Assembly: GCF_003112535.1 (NCBI RefSeq)
Contig: NZ_BEWA01000014.1
Coordinates: 124,001-188,000, forward strand
Direction: 5' to 3'
Length of the DNA: 64,000 nt
DNA from: Streptomyces rishiriensis
Lineage (GTDB): Bacteria; Actinomycetota; Actinomycetes; Streptomycetales; Streptomycetaceae
Shown here: positions 24,670 to 32,044 of the stretch, one piece after another
Numbering within the stretch: position 1 is the first letter of the stretch
How the letters are laid out: the number at the start of each line of letters is the position of its first letter
The notes under the pieces: model-generated
What the model was told of the DNA's origin: nothing
Database searches by the model: none
What the model saw: only the letters and a program-made list of their open reading frames with translations
Translations under genes and position numbers: made by a program

Positions 24670-25601
24670 CGGCCACGACCCCCACGGCCACGAGGGCCGT
24701 GCCGACGGCGGAGCCGCCCTCCGCCGCTCCGCCACGGCGCGGCCCGGCCTCCCGGCGCCGCAGCACCCCGCTGACGATCGCCATGCTGGCCGCCTTGGCG
24801 TACTTCCTCCTCCCCCTGTTCTGGCTGCTCATCGCCTCGACCAAGAGCACCCAGGACCTGTTCGACAGCTTCGGCCTGTGGTTCTCGCACGCCCCGCAAC
24901 TGCTGACCAACGTCCGGGAGACCTTCGCCCAGGACGACGGCGTCTACGTGCACTGGCTGCTCAACACGGTCGTGTACGCGGGTGTCAGCGCGGTCGGGGC
25001 CGCCCTGCTAGCGGCGGCCGGCGGTTACGGCTTCGCGAAGTTCCGCTTCCGCGGCGACCGGACCGCCTTCAACCTGGTACTCGGCGCCGTCATGGTCCCG
25101 ACCACCGCGCTGGCGATCCCGACCTATCTCCTCTTCGCCGAGGCGGGCCTGGTCAACACCCCTTGGGCGGTCATCCTGCCCTCCCTGGTCAACCCCTTCG
25201 GCCTCTACCTGATGCGCGTCTACGCGCAGGACGCCGTCCCGGACAGCGTCCTGGAGGCCGCCCGCATCGACGGGGCCGGCGAGGCCCGGATCTTCTTCCG
25301 GATCGCCCTGCGGCTGCTGGCGCCCGGCCTGGTGACGGTCCTGCTGTTCACCCTGGTGGCGACCTGGAACAACTACTTCCTGCCGCTGATCATGCTGAAC
25401 GACCCGGATCTGTACCCCGTCACCGTCGGCCTGTCCTCCTGGGCCGCGCAGGCGCAGAACGGCGGGGCGGGCGCCAGCAGCGACATGCTCGCCCTGGTCG
25501 TGACCGGCTCCCTCCTCTCGATCGTGCCCCTCGTCGTGGCGTTCCTGCTGCTCCAGCGGTACTGGCAGAGCGGCCTGGCGGCCGGCGGCGTCAAGCAGTG
25601 A
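24666..25601 (+). CDS. Sugar ABC transporter permease 2 (MalG-type)
   Basis: 311 aa from the GTG at 24666, which overlaps the permease 1 stop. A Thr/Ala/Pro-rich cytoplasmic head of about 35 residues is followed by six helices (PLTIAMLAALAYFLLPLFWLLIAS to LLSIVPLVVAFLLLQRYW). The EAA motif is LEAARIDGAGEARIFFRIALRLLAPGL. It is the partner of permease 1 in a heterodimeric channel. It is followed 64 bp later by the beta-galactosidase gene in the same direction, so imported sugar is probably a galactoside cleaved inside the cell. Confidence 0.93.
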   Translation: MTATTPTATRAVPTAEPPSAAPPRRGPASRRRSTPLTIAMLAALAYFLLPLFWLLIASTKSTQDLFDSFGLWFSHAPQLLTNVRETFAQDDGVYVHWLLNTVVYAGVSAVGAALLAAAGGYGFAKFRFRGDRTAFNLVLGAVMVPTTALAIPTYLLFAEAGLVNTPWAVILPSLVNPFGLYLMRVYAQDAVPDSVLEAARIDGAGEARIFFRIALRLLAPGLVTVLLFTLVATWNNYFLPLIMLNDPDLYPVTVGLSSWAAQAQNGGAGASSDMLALVVTGSLLSIVPLVVAFLLLQRYWQSGLAAGGVKQ

Positions 25602-25665
25602 CCCCGCGCCCCTCGCGCCTCCTCGTTCCCCCCGCTACCACCACGCTCCTCCGGAGGTTTTCCTC

Positions 25666-27801
25666 ATGGCGGCTCTGCCTGCCCGCGTCCTCTTCGGCGC
25701 CGCGTACTACCACGAGTACCGGCCCCCCTACGGCGCCGAACAGCCCGACGACCGGCTCGGGACCGACCTCGACCTCATGGCCGACGCGCGGGTCACGGTC
25801 ATCCGGGTCGGCGAGTCGGTGTGGTCCACCTGGGAGCCGGAGAACGGGCGCTTCGACCTCGACTGGCTCCAGCCGGTCCTCGACGGGGCGCACGAGCGGG
25901 GCATCTCCGTCGTCCTCGGGACGCCGACGTACGCCGTGCCGCCCTGGCTGGCCCGTCAGTACCCCGAGATCGCGGGCGAGCGGCGCACCGGTGAGCGCAT
26001 CGGCTGGGGCGCCCGGCAGGAGGTCGACTTCACCCACCCCGCCTTCCGCTTCCACGCCGAGCGGATCATCCGCAGGATCATCGCCCGGTACGCCGGCCAC
26101 CCGGCGGTGATCGGCTTCCAGGTGGACAACGAACCCGGCAACGAACTCCTGCACAACCACGGCGTCTTCCAGCGCTTCGTGGATCACTTGCGCGAGCGGT
26201 ACGGCGACGTCGAGACCCTCAACCGCGCATGGGGGCTGGTGTACTGGTCGCACCGGCTGTCGACCTGGGCCGACCTGTGGACGCCGGACGGCAACGCGCA
26301 GCCGCAGTACGACGTGGCCTGGCGTGCGTTCCAGGCCCGTCAGGTCACGGAGTTCATCGGCTGGCAGGCCGACATCGTCCGCGAGTACGCCGGGCCCGAG
26401 CAGTTCGTCACCACGTGTATCTCCTACACCCGGCCCGCCGTGGAGGACGACGAGCTGACCGACTGCCTCGACATCGCCTCCGGCAACCCGTACTACGGCA
26501 TGCAGGACGCGCTGCTGCTGCCCGACCCCACGCCCGACGGCCATGAGCAGCAGTGGCAGACGACGGGTGTGTGGTCGCTGTACCAGACCGCCGACCGGAT
26601 GTTCTCCTCGCGCCAGCAGCCGTTCCTGGTCACCGAGACCAACGCGGGCTCCATCGGCTTCCCCTGGGACAACCGGCCCGCCTACGACGGCCAGTGGCGA
26701 CAGGCGGCCTGGGCGCTCGTGGCACGCGGGGCCCGCATGATCGAGTACTGGCACTGGAACACCCTGCACTTCGGCGCCGAGACCTACTGGGGCGGCGTCC
26801 TCCCGCACACCGGCCGGCCGGGTCGCGTCTATCGCGAACTCGCCCTGCTCGGAGCTGAGTTCGAGACGGCGGGGGAGCTGGTCGCCGGGCTCGAACCGGA
26901 CGCGGACCTGACGATGGTGTACTCGACGCCGAGCAAGTGGCTGATGGAGAAGCACCCGCCGCTGGCCGGGCCGGAAGGCGGACCCGACCCGGCCGCCTAC
27001 CACCGCTTCTTCGACCCCTTCTACCGGGGCGCGTTCGACGCCGGCCGCCAGGTGCGCATCGTGCACGCCCGTCAGCTGCACGATCCGCGCGGGGAAAGGG
27101 AGGGGCTCCCACCGGAGGAAGCCGTCCGCCGCCATCCCGTGCTCGTGGTGCCGGCGTTGTACCTCGCCGCCGACTCGGCCCTCGACTGGTTCGCGGCCTA
27201 CGCCGAGGCCGGCGGCCATCTCGTCCTCGGCCCGCGCACCGGCTACGCCGACCACGAGGCGCGGGCCCGGCACGAGGCGGCGCCCGGCCGACTGAGCGGG
27301 GTCGCGGGCGTGCACTACGACGAGTTCAGCAATCTCGCCGTCGAGGTACCCGTGCGGTCGGCGTCCGGGAGTCCGCTCGACGTGCCGGAGGGCGCGACGG
27401 CCACCCGCTGGGCCGACGGCCTGACCGTCACCGACGCCGAGGTGCTCGTCACGTACGACCACCCGCACTTCGGGCGCTGGCCCGCGGTCACCACCCGTCG
27501 CCACGGCGCGGGCCGGGTCACGTACGTGGGCACCGCGCCCGGGCGCGACCTCGCCCGCGCGCTGGCGCAGTGGCTGGCGCCGGCGGCGCGGCACTCCTGG
27601 CGGAATCTCCCCGCCTCGGTCACCGTGACGACCGGGACCGCCCCGGACGGGCGCCGTGTGCACGTCGTCCACAACTGGAACGGGGAGCCGGTGGGCGTCG
27701 CCGCCCCGGTGGACCTCTCCGACGTGCTGACCGGCGCCGCCGTCCCCGCCGGCGGCGCACTCGACCTGGGCCCCTGGGACGTACGCGTCCTCGTCGCCTG
27801 A
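25666..27801 (+). CDS. GH42 beta-galactosidase
   Basis: 711 aa, typical GH42 length, with no signal peptide, so cytoplasmic. The ATG has CCGGAGG upstream. The TIM-barrel starts VLFGAAYYHEYRPP and the acid/base Glu is in VIGFQVDNEPGNE. The nucleophile Glu is in PFLVTETNAGSIGFPW, followed by the AWALVARGARMIEYWHWNTLHFG substrate loop. A trimerisation domain and a small C-terminal beta domain follow. It hydrolyses terminal beta-D-galactosyl residues from short galactosides brought in by the transporter just upstream. Many GH42 enzymes prefer plant galactan-derived oligosaccharides over lactose. Confidence 0.93.
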   Translation: MAALPARVLFGAAYYHEYRPPYGAEQPDDRLGTDLDLMADARVTVIRVGESVWSTWEPENGRFDLDWLQPVLDGAHERGISVVLGTPTYAVPPWLARQYPEIAGERRTGERIGWGARQEVDFTHPAFRFHAERIIRRIIARYAGHPAVIGFQVDNEPGNELLHNHGVFQRFVDHLRERYGDVETLNRAWGLVYWSHRLSTWADLWTPDGNAQPQYDVAWRAFQARQVTEFIGWQADIVREYAGPEQFVTTCISYTRPAVEDDELTDCLDIASGNPYYGMQDALLLPDPTPDGHEQQWQTTGVWSLYQTADRMFSSRQQPFLVTETNAGSIGFPWDNRPAYDGQWRQAAWALVARGARMIEYWHWNTLHFGAETYWGGVLPHTGRPGRVYRELALLGAEFETAGELVAGLEPDADLTMVYSTPSKWLMEKHPPLAGPEGGPDPAAYHRFFDPFYRGAFDAGRQVRIVHARQLHDPRGEREGLPPEEAVRRHPVLVVPALYLAADSALDWFAAYAEAGGHLVLGPRTGYADHEARARHEAAPGRLSGVAGVHYDEFSNLAVEVPVRSASGSPLDVPEGATATRWADGLTVTDAEVLVTYDHPHFGRWPAVTTRRHGAGRVTYVGTAPGRDLARALAQWLAPAARHSWRNLPASVTVTTGTAPDGRRVHVVHNWNGEPVGVAAPVDLSDVLTGAAVPAGGALDLGPWDVRVLVA

Positions 27802-27848
27802 CCCCCACCGCCACGGACATCAGCGTGGCCGTCCCCCGAGGAGGGGCT

Positions 27849-29654
27849 GTGCACAGCCGAACACTGAGCCGCACGCTGGGAACCGCCGTCGCGGCGTCCG
27901 CCATGCTGGCGATCCCCATGACCGGCGCGCAGGCGTACGACCCGACGGGCGGAACCGTCTACCGGCTCGGCAGCGAACCGTGTCTGAAGGGCCGGGGCAA
28001 CTGCGCCGTCTACCCGAAGTCGGCGGAGCTGCCGAGCGGGCGGCTGGTCGCGTCGTTCGAGAAGTCCACGGTCGTCCCCGCGACGGGCAGCGCCGACGGA
28101 CAGACCCTGCCCGTCTACAAGAGCGACGACGACGGCACGTCGTGGCAGCCGCTGTCGGAGGTCAAGGCGCCGGCGTACCTTTCCGAGGACCCCCGCTACG
28201 CGAAGTACACGAGCAACTGGACCAACCCGTACCTCTACGTGCTTCCGAAGAAGGTCGGTGCGCTCAGGAAGGGCACCCTGCTGCTGGCGAGCGTGGTGTC
28301 GGGGGACGACTACTACTACAAGGAGCACAAGGCGGCCGACCCCGGGTGGACGCCGGACAACGACGGCGACCGCAGGGATCTGGCCATCGCCCTGTACTCC
28401 AGCGTCGACGACGGCAGGACCTGGCAGGTCGTCAACGTCGTCGCCACCGGCGGCTGGCAGGGCGGCAGCGCGGGCGCGATCGGCCGGAACGTCGCCGCCG
28501 CCAACACCGGCAGGCAGGTCGATCCCCTCTGGGAGCCGTACCTGATGGTCTACAAGGACGAACTCGTCTGCTATTACTCCGACGAGCACGACTACACGGG
28601 CTTCGACCCGGTCACCGGCGTGCCGGCCCCGGACCCCGCCGACGACACCGCCGCGGACTCGCACGGCCAGATCCTCGTGCACAGGACCTGGAACGGGAAG
28701 AGCAGGGACTGGAGCTCGCCGGTCGTCGACGTCGCCGGCTCGGTCCAGGACATGGGCGGCGGGAAGAAGGAGATCGGCGGCGGCAGGCCGGGCATGACGA
28801 ACGTCGTGCGGACGACGGACGGCCGGTGGCTGCTCACCTTCGAGTACTGGGGCGGAGGCGCCGACACCCGGTACCTGCTCGCGGACGACCCGCTGGCGTT
28901 CTTCCGCGGCTCCGCCACGGGCATGGCCGTCACCTCGCTGCCGGTCGTCGCGGGCTCCCGGCCCCTCGCGACCGGCGGCAGCCCGGTCGTCATCGCGCTT
29001 CCCGACGGGCGCCTGGTCTACAACGCGGCCGGCAGCGGCGACGTCTGGGTCGACGAGAGCGGACGCGGCGACGGCGTGTGGAAGGAGTATCAGACCACTT
29101 CGCGCGCCGGGTACAGCCGCAACCTGCAGTATGTCGACGCGACCGGGCGCGTCGCGATCCTCAACAACCAGGACACGTCCACGATCGCCTACGCGGAGGT
29201 CGACCTCGGCGACTCGCGCGGCGCCTACTACCGGCTGGTGAACCGCAGGACCGGCCAGGTGATCGGCACCGGCAACAGGACCAACGACGCGAACCTCGGC
29301 AACGCGGACGTGCCCGACGTGGTCCTGGAGGACTTTGGCGCGGCGGCGGTCGCGAGCACCCAGTACTGGCACGTGACGACCGAGCCGAACGGCGGAGTGA
29401 CCCTGCTGAACAAGTCGGGCGGCCGCGCGGCGGCCGTCTGGACCGGCCACGCCACCGCGGGCCAGAAGATCGGCCAGTGGGTCGACGACAGCACCACCGG
29501 CAGCTGGAACCTCGTCAGGACCGCCGACGGGTTCTACCGGCTCCAGGCCGCCAGGAACACGAGTCTGTACCTGACCGGCGCGTCCGCCGGCGCGCAGCTG
29601 ACCTTGGAGAACGCGCTCACGGACGGCTCACAGGACTGGACGCTCGTCCGCTAG
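27849..29654 (+). CDS. Secreted sialidase-fold glycosidase with ricin-type lectin domain
   Basis: 601 aa from the GTG at 27849, with GAGGAGGGG upstream. A signal peptide (LGTAVAASAMLAIPMTGAQA) is followed by a six-bladed-propeller-type domain with Asp-box elements (SDDDGTSWQP, SVDDGRTWQV) and WTNPYLYVLP, DPLWEPYLMVYKDELVCYYSDEHDYTG, GGGRPGMTNVVRTTDGRWLLTFEYWGG. This resembles GH93 exo-arabinanases and related sialidase-superfamily enzymes. The C-terminal ~150 residues (YYRLVNRRTGQVIGTGNRT...YRLQAARNTSLYLTGASAG) form a RICIN/CBM13-like sugar-binding domain. It likely trims a polysaccharide outside the cell to feed the importer. It lies 47 bp after the beta-galactosidase gene. Confidence 0.75.
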   Translation: MHSRTLSRTLGTAVAASAMLAIPMTGAQAYDPTGGTVYRLGSEPCLKGRGNCAVYPKSAELPSGRLVASFEKSTVVPATGSADGQTLPVYKSDDDGTSWQPLSEVKAPAYLSEDPRYAKYTSNWTNPYLYVLPKKVGALRKGTLLLASVVSGDDYYYKEHKAADPGWTPDNDGDRRDLAIALYSSVDDGRTWQVVNVVATGGWQGGSAGAIGRNVAAANTGRQVDPLWEPYLMVYKDELVCYYSDEHDYTGFDPVTGVPAPDPADDTAADSHGQILVHRTWNGKSRDWSSPVVDVAGSVQDMGGGKKEIGGGRPGMTNVVRTTDGRWLLTFEYWGGGADTRYLLADDPLAFFRGSATGMAVTSLPVVAGSRPLATGGSPVVIALPDGRLVYNAAGSGDVWVDESGRGDGVWKEYQTTSRAGYSRNLQYVDATGRVAILNNQDTSTIAYAEVDLGDSRGAYYRLVNRRTGQVIGTGNRTNDANLGNADVPDVVLEDFGAAAVASTQYWHVTTEPNGGVTLLNKSGGRAAAVWTGHATAGQKIGQWVDDSTTGSWNLVRTADGFYRLQAARNTSLYLTGASAGAQLTLENALTDGSQDWTLVR

Positions 29655-29744
29655 GCCACGGAGCGGCGATCTGCTCAGATCTCGCACCCGCACGATCAAA
29701 AAGGAGCGCAGATCTCCGCGTTCCAGAGTTCCTTGCGCCAGTCC

Positions 29745-29778
29745 CGGAGCACGTCACCCTCCCGGGGGACGTGCTCCG
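29745..29778 (+). terminator. Hairpin after the sugar-utilisation operon
   Basis: CGGAGCACGTC (29745-29755) pairs with GACGTGCTCCG (29768-29778), 11 bp perfect with a 12-nt loop. It is 90 bp past the last gene of the sugar locus and 63 bp before the roadblock-like gene. It could end the first transcript or lie in the leader of the second. Confidence 0.5.
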
Positions 29779-29841
29779 TACGGTCGGGGAACCAGCGGGG
29801 CCGGGGAAGACCGGGCCCGCGCAACCGGCGGGAGCAGCGCC

Positions 29842-30216
29842 ATGGCGAATGTGGAGATCTCCATGAAAGAGACGATGACCGCGGTGGAGGGGGCGCTGGG
29901 GGTCGCCGTCGTGGACTACACCAGCGGAATGGCACTCGGCACGCTCGGCGGCGGCAAGGACCTCGACCTGAACGTCGCCGCGGCCGGCAACACCGATGTG
30001 ATCCGCGCCAAGGTCCGCACCATGGAACACCTGGGCCTGAAGGGGGAGATCGAGGACATCCTGATCACGCTGGCGACCCAGTACCACCTGATCCGGCTGC
30101 TCAAGGGCCGGACCGGCAGCGGGCTGTTCATCTACCTGGTGCTGGACCGCGGCCGGTCCAACCTGGCCATGGCCCGCCACCAGCTGAAGCGGATCGAGTC
30201 CGAACTCGAGGTGTAG
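29842..30216 (+). CDS. Stand-alone roadblock/LC7-like protein
   Basis: 124 aa from the ATG at 29842, with GGGAG 8 nt upstream. One compact domain: MKETMTAVEGALGVAVVDYTSGMALGTLGGGKDLDLNVAAAGNTDVIRAKVRTMEHLGLKGEIEDILITLATQYHLIRLLKGRTGSGLFIYLVLDRGRSNLAMARHQLKRIESEL. The order helix, VAVVDYTSGMALG strand pair, helix, ILITLATQYHLIRLL, FIYLVLD, helix fits the roadblock fold. Such proteins dimerise and act as GTPase regulators. It lies about 3.3 kb from a conservon that has its own roadblock gene, so a heterodimer with that CvnB, or control of its GTPase, is possible. Confidence 0.65.
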   Translation: MANVEISMKETMTAVEGALGVAVVDYTSGMALGTLGGGKDLDLNVAAAGNTDVIRAKVRTMEHLGLKGEIEDILITLATQYHLIRLLKGRTGSGLFIYLVLDRGRSNLAMARHQLKRIESELEV

Positions 30217-30253
30217 GGGACCTGACGGTCCTGGACTGCGCACGCCCTGGATG

Positions 30254-30267
30254 TGAAGATTTCTTCA
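30254..30267. promoter_or_regulatory. AT-rich palindrome, candidate ArsR-type operator
   Basis: TGAAGATTTCTTCA: six-base perfect arms around a central TT, in otherwise very GC-rich DNA. It lies about 160 bp upstream of the ArsR-type gene and 37 bp after the roadblock-like gene, a plausible place for autoregulation. Confidence 0.4.
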
Positions 30268-30427
30268 TCTCGACACATCCAGATCAGCGCATCACACGGG
30301 TGTGCGGAGCCGGCAGCCGTCAGGATCGGGACGAAGCACTCGCGCGCGGCGGCGTACGGCCGGCGGGGCGGGCCGCCGTGCCAGCGAGGATCAAGCACCG
30401 AACGCGGCAGGGAGCGAGCGATCGACC

Positions 30428-30796
30428 ATGCAGGTTCCCCTCTACCAGGCCAAGGCCGAGTTCTTCCGCATGCTCGGGCACCCGGTGCGCATCCGGGTCC
30501 TCGAACTGCTGCAGGGCGGCCCCGTCGCCGTGCGGGACCTGCTCACCGAGATCGAGATCGAACCCTCCAGCCTGTCGCAGCAGTTGGCCGTGTTGAGACG
30601 CTCCGGGATCGTCGTCTCGATCCGGGAGGGCTCGACGGTCAGCTACGCGCTGGCAGGCGGTGACGTGGCCGAGCTGCTGCGCGCCGCCCGCCGCATCCTC
30701 ACCGAACTCCTGGCGGGCCAGAACGAGTTGCTGGCCGAACTGCGTCAGGCCGAGCCGCCGGTGCCGGTGCCGCAGCGCAGCGCGGGGCCGAGCTGA
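30428..30796 (+). CDS. ArsR-family winged-helix regulator
   Basis: 122 aa from the ATG at 30428. MQVPLYQAKAEFFRMLGHPVRIRVLELLQGGPVAVRDLLTEIEIEPSSLSQQLAVLRRSGIVVSIREGSTVSYALAGGDVAELLRAARRILTELLAGQ is a complete winged helix with recognition helix SSLSQQLAVLRRSG. No metal-binding Cys is present (no ELCVCDL), so it is not a classical metal sensor. In other streptomycetes this subgroup is often next to a SulP-type transporter; none is present here. The target genes are unknown and may include itself. Confidence 0.88.
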   Translation: MQVPLYQAKAEFFRMLGHPVRIRVLELLQGGPVAVRDLLTEIEIEPSSLSQQLAVLRRSGIVVSIREGSTVSYALAGGDVAELLRAARRILTELLAGQNELLAELRQAEPPVPVPQRSAGPS

Positions 30797-30840
30797 CGCA
30801 AGCCCGCGGGCGGGACGCCCGCCCAGGGACCCGCAGGGGC

Positions 30841-30936
30841 GTGCACAGCAGCGCACGGAGCGGCGCGTGCGGCGGCGCGCGGAATTCCGTGCACAGCCGC
30901 GCACGGAATGGCGCGTGCGGCGGCGCACGGAATGGC
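30841..30936. repeat. 48-bp tandem duplication
   Basis: Unit 30841-30888 and unit 30889-30936 both start GTGCACAGC and share the pattern GCGCACGGA...GGCGCGTGCGGCGGCGC with a few substitutions. Shorter GCGCACGGAAT pieces are repeated inside. Because 48 is divisible by three, a reading frame stays open across it, but the Arg/Gly/Ala-rich translation does not look like a protein. Confidence 0.6.
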
Positions 30937-30949
30937 ATGCGAAGGCACA

Positions 30950-30995
30950 CGAAGGGCCCGGCTGTCGCGATCGTGCGTACCGTCCGGGCCCTTCG
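30950..30995 (+). terminator. Terminator after ArsR gene
   Basis: CGAAGGGCCCGG (30950-30961) pairs perfectly with CCGGGCCCTTCG (30984-30995), 12 bp and a 22-nt loop, 154 bp after the ArsR stop codon. The stem is strong enough to work in either direction. Confidence 0.55.
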
Positions 30996-31230
30996 GGCTG
31001 CCGCGGACAGCCGCCGCCGGGACGGGCGCGCGGCAGCTCCGTGCGGAGCCGGGAGCCCGTGCGGTCGTGCGCCGGGGCGGGCGGTGAGCCGAGCCGAACA
31101 GCGGCGCGGGCCTCGAACGAAACACACCGAAACGCCAGGGTTCGCCACCCCTTCCGCCACGTAGAAATATCTACCAGCATGCATATGCCCGGTCGGCATG
31201 CGGCCACCGGGGACGTCACACGGAGCCGAC

Positions 31231-31698
31231 ATGAGCGATGCGATGTGGATGCGCGGAGTGGAGTGGCTCTCCGCCGCCGCGACGGACCCTCGGCTGTGCA
31301 AGCGGGAGTGGGACCAGGGCGACGGGGTGGCGCTGCTGGAGGCGGGCCGCTACTGGGACGTGCTCAGCGTACCGGACCGGCTGGGACTGCTCGCTCTGGA
31401 CCTGCTGTGGCAGGCCCCCTGTCCCGCGCCGGGGCCGACGCTGGTCGACACCGCCGCGCACCGGGTGGGCTTCTTCCTGCCGCCCGATCCCGCCAGCCGG
31501 TGGATCGGGGCCGGACTGCGGCGAGCGAGCCGCGGTTCATGGGTGGCGGTGCCTCCCCCGTACCGGGCCGCCCGCTTCGTGGAGTGGCTGGTGCCGCCGG
31601 ACGGGACGGGCTCCCTGCACGCGCCCGGAAGGCTGGAACTGGCGTTGAGACAGGCCAACGGCACGCTGGCCGTGCTCTCGCCGACGATCGAGGTGTGA
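31231..31698 (+). CDS. Primase/polymerase-like (prim-pol N-terminal) small protein
   Basis: 155 aa from the ATG at 31231, with GGAG 5 nt upstream. The sequence AGRYWDVLSVPDRLGLLALDLLWQ...GPTLVDTAAHRVGFFLPPDPASRWIGAGLRRASRGSWVAVPPPYR...ARFVEWLVPPDGTGSLHAPGRLELALRQANGTLAVL follows a family common in streptomycetes that is usually labelled bifunctional DNA primase/polymerase. It covers only part of that domain, and the catalytic Asp-x-Asp of true prim-pols is not visible. Replication activity is doubtful. It is upstream of the conservon on the same strand, separated by 346 bp. Confidence 0.6.
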   Translation: MSDAMWMRGVEWLSAAATDPRLCKREWDQGDGVALLEAGRYWDVLSVPDRLGLLALDLLWQAPCPAPGPTLVDTAAHRVGFFLPPDPASRWIGAGLRRASRGSWVAVPPPYRAARFVEWLVPPDGTGSLHAPGRLELALRQANGTLAVLSPTIEV

Positions 31699-32044
31699 CC
31701 CGTCAGGCGCGCCGGCCTTCGCCCCCGTAGAGCGGTCGCGCGAGCGCGAGCGCGAGGGGCAGGGCGTGGCCGGTGCCGGTCGGCGCAGAGGGGGTGGCGA
31801 CGGACCGGACCTCCTGAACCGGGTGTCCGCGCTGTCGCCCAATTCGCTTGCGGCGTAAGGCAATTCCGACAGTCGGCGCAGAAGTGAACAGATACCGGGC
31901 ACTTTCCGAGCCAAGTCTCGCTCGACCGTGCGGGATCGATCGATGACGGTGTGTACTGTGCTGCGAGTGCCCGGTCCGAGCCCGTCGGACCCACCTCTGC
32001 CCTGAACGCCGCGACGCCGCCCGACCTCCACTGGAACCGAATCC
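31699..32044. other. Intergenic region upstream of the conservon
   Basis: 346 bp with a GC-rich left half, including a GCGCGAGCGCGAGCGCGAG run near 31738, and a relatively AT-rich right half (31830-31970). The conservon promoter should be in the right half; TACTGT at 31954-31959 could be a -10 element, but no matching -35 is clear. No gene is seen. Confidence 0.45.

Noticed and set aside
30841..31164. Possible 107-aa protein with 16-residue repeats
   Set aside because: The repeats arise from a 48-bp DNA duplication. The frame reads through a strong terminator-like hairpin and the composition is not protein-like.
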